DNA of 6,824 nucleotides from Chloroflexota bacterium. Lineage in GTDB: Bacteria; Chloroflexota; UBA6077; JACCZL01. The notes under the pieces were generated by a model. It did no database searches and was not told the origin of the DNA. It saw only the letters and a list, made by a program, of their open reading frames with translations. Every line of letters begins with the position of its first letter. The stretch's first letter is position 1. Positions 5,478-6,824 of the stretch are shown here, piece by piece. The translations under genes and the position numbers were made by a program. The stretch lies in the NCBI GenBank assembly GCA_013695975.1, contig JACCZL010000084.1, forward strand, positions 1 to 6,824, written 5' to 3'.

Positions 5478-6647
5478 CTAGCCCTTCGGCACCACCCGCA
5501 GCACCCGCCCGTCGCTCTCGTCGGTCACGAGGTAAAGAAAGCCGTCGGGCCCCTGCTGCACGTCGCGGATGCGGTCGCCCATCTCGCCGAGGTAGCGCTC
5601 CTCGGCGGTCACGCGGCCGTTGTCGAGCGTGAGCCGGACCAGCGCCCCCGGCTGCATGGAGCCGACGAAGAGGCTGCCCTTCCAGCCGGGGTAGTTGTCA
5701 CCAGTGTACCAGACCGCCCCCGACGGCGCGATCACCGGGTCCCAGTAATACACCGGCTGCTCCATCCCTTCCTTGGCCATCCCCTCGCCGATGCTCGCGC
5801 CGGAGTAGTCCCTGCCGTAGGTGATGACCGGCCAGCCGTAGTTCTTGCCCGCCTCGGGGTGATTCAGCTCGTCGCCCCCACGCGCGCCATGCTCGACGGT
5901 CCAGAGCTGTCCGGTCTCGGGATGCAACGCGGCGGCCTGTATGCTCCGGTGCCCGTATGAATAGATCTCGGGCCGCGCGCCGCTCTTGCCGATGAAGGGG
6001 TTGTCGTCCGGAATGGAGCCGTCCGGATTGATCCGGACCAGCTTCCCGAGCCCCGAGTCCAGGTCCTGGGCCTGCTCCCGGTAACCCTGGCGGTCGCCCT
6101 GGGTGATGAACAGGTTCCCGTCGGTGCCGAACACCAGACGCGACCCGAAGTGGCCGCTGCCCTCCACCTTCGGCTGCTGCCGGTAGATCACCCTCACGTC
6201 CTCCAGCCCGCCCTCGCCGAGCCGTCCCCGCGCGACCGCGGTCCCGGCTCCGCCTTGGCCCGGCTCCGCGAAGGAGAGATAGACCAGCCGGTTCTCCTCG
6301 AAGTCGGGATCGATCGCCACGTCCAGCAGCCCACCCTGGCCCTGTGCCACCACCTTGGGCACGCCGCCCAGCGGCTTCGAGAGCTGGCCACCCGTCTCGA
6401 CGATGCGGAGTCGGCCCGGGCGCTCGGTGACGAGAATCCTCCCGTCGGGAAGGAACGCCAGCGCCCAGGGATGCTCGAGTCCCTTGGCCACGGTCTCGGC
6501 AGCGACCTTTCCCGCGATGGACTTGGGCGTCGGGGACCGTTGCGACGGGCCGTTCTGGGGTGCCTGGGCCTGGCACTGGGTCAGCAGTGGCACCGTGGCC
6601 ATGAAGGCAAGAATCGCCGTTCCACGGATCACTTGGGTGGGTCGCAT
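5478..6647 (-). CDS. PQQ-dependent aldose-type sugar dehydrogenase, periplasmic
   Basis: The 389-residue product belongs to the soluble glucose/sorbosone dehydrogenase family (the E. coli YliI/Asd type). These six-bladed beta-propellers oxidise the C1 hydroxyl of aldoses with PQQ and pass electrons to a periplasmic acceptor. Family motifs run in order: GLEHPWALAFLPDG (57-69), GQGGLLDVAIDPDF (103-116), HFGSRLVFGTDG (166-177) with His166 as the likely catalytic base, ITQGDR (181-186), GKLVRINPDGSIPDDNPF (201-218), YGHRSIQ (231-237), EHGARGGDELN (252-262), GKNYGWPVITYG (267-278) and DVQQGPDGFLYLVTDE (362-377). Residues 1-29 form a signal peptide. Cys25 in LLTQC is a poor lipobox, so signal peptidase I cleavage near AQA is favoured. 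The start at 6647 is preferred to one 25 codons upstream because AAAGGAG lies 6 nt before it and the signal peptide begins there. Length is typical. The true sugar cannot be read from sequence. Confidence 0.92.
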   Translation of the reverse strand: MRPTQVIRGTAILAFMATVPLLTQCQAQAPQNGPSQRSPTPKSIAGKVAAETVAKGLEHPWALAFLPDGRILVTERPGRLRIVETGGQLSKPLGGVPKVVAQGQGGLLDVAIDPDFEENRLVYLSFAEPGQGGAGTAVARGRLGEGGLEDVRVIYRQQPKVEGSGHFGSRLVFGTDGNLFITQGDRQGYREQAQDLDSGLGKLVRINPDGSIPDDNPFIGKSGARPEIYSYGHRSIQAAALHPETGQLWTVEHGARGGDELNHPEAGKNYGWPVITYGRDYSGASIGEGMAKEGMEQPVYYWDPVIAPSGAVWYTGDNYPGWKGSLFVGSMQPGALVRLTLDNGRVTAEERYLGEMGDRIRDVQQGPDGFLYLVTDESDGRVLRVVPKG

Positions 6648-6653
6648 CCTGGG

Positions 6654-6660
6654 CTCCTTT
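6654..6660 (-). promoter_or_regulatory. Ribosome binding site of the sugar dehydrogenase
   Basis: AAAGGAG on the - strand, 6 nt before the ATG at 6647, is a strong Shine-Dalgarno match. It fixes the start after the longer in-frame extension. I see no clear promoter in 6661-6824. Confidence 0.8.
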
Positions 6661-6824
6661 TGGTCGTTGCGAATTGCGGTGGTGGAGTGTCGCCACGCCC
6701 CCGCTCCCCGGACAAGGGGCATGGGACGATCTCCCTACACTACGGGACAGGGCGCGGATTGGGCTCGCCGGAGCGGGGCGTGAGCGATGGGCGCCCGTCG
6801 CCCCGGACCGACGTGTGTCACCCT

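Noticed and set aside
6787..6824. Start of a rightward gene at ATG 6787
   Set aside because: Only 12 codons are visible, with no convincing ribosome binding site or recognisable sequence.

Overview
The window looks like a high-GC bacterial chromosome. The gene families (Hanks kinase with TolB-like and TPR domains, a TonB-receptor N-terminus starting with a carboxypeptidase-regulatory domain, a periplasmic PQQ sugar dehydrogenase) and the protein wording resemble Gemmatimonadota from soil or metagenomes. That assignment is inference from family resemblance; no rRNA or core marker is present.

Left block (1-2321, + strand, about 70% GC or more): the 3' part of a TolB-like/TPR signalling gene, already open at the window edge and broken by a frameshift near 1230-1240. 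One base after its stop comes the 5' end of a TonB-dependent-receptor gene that loses family resemblance near 2220 and stops at 2321. Both genes look damaged.

Junction block (2322-2666): two sets of short direct repeats (2381-2410 and 2418-2450), then the exact 3' half of a tRNA-Gln(CUG) gene (2507-2550) without its 5' half, a strong Rho-independent terminator (2552-2582) and a second 18-nt copy of the tRNA 3' end (2603-2620). This is the layout expected of an integrase attachment junction whose mobile element lies to the left. No integrase gene is in the window.

Middle block (2667-4832, - strand, about 58-67% GC in lines counted): an intact 721-aa serine/threonine kinase with TolB-like and TPR domains, a distant relative of the broken gene on the left. 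Upstream of it (4833-5355) lies an AT-richer non-coding stretch containing a 20/21 match to the tRNA-Gln-derived core (5176-5196) and two hairpins. The kinase is therefore bracketed by two copies of the same core, which may mark a small islet or a scar of repeated integration at tRNA-Gln.

Right block (5356-6824, - strand, about 70% GC): an intact tRNA-Phe(GAA) with a good sigma-70-like promoter, and a secreted PQQ-dependent aldose-type sugar dehydrogenase with a clear ribosome binding site. These look like ordinary chromosomal genes. I found no complete novel system. The most interesting feature is the tRNA-Gln attachment-site architecture around the kinase gene.
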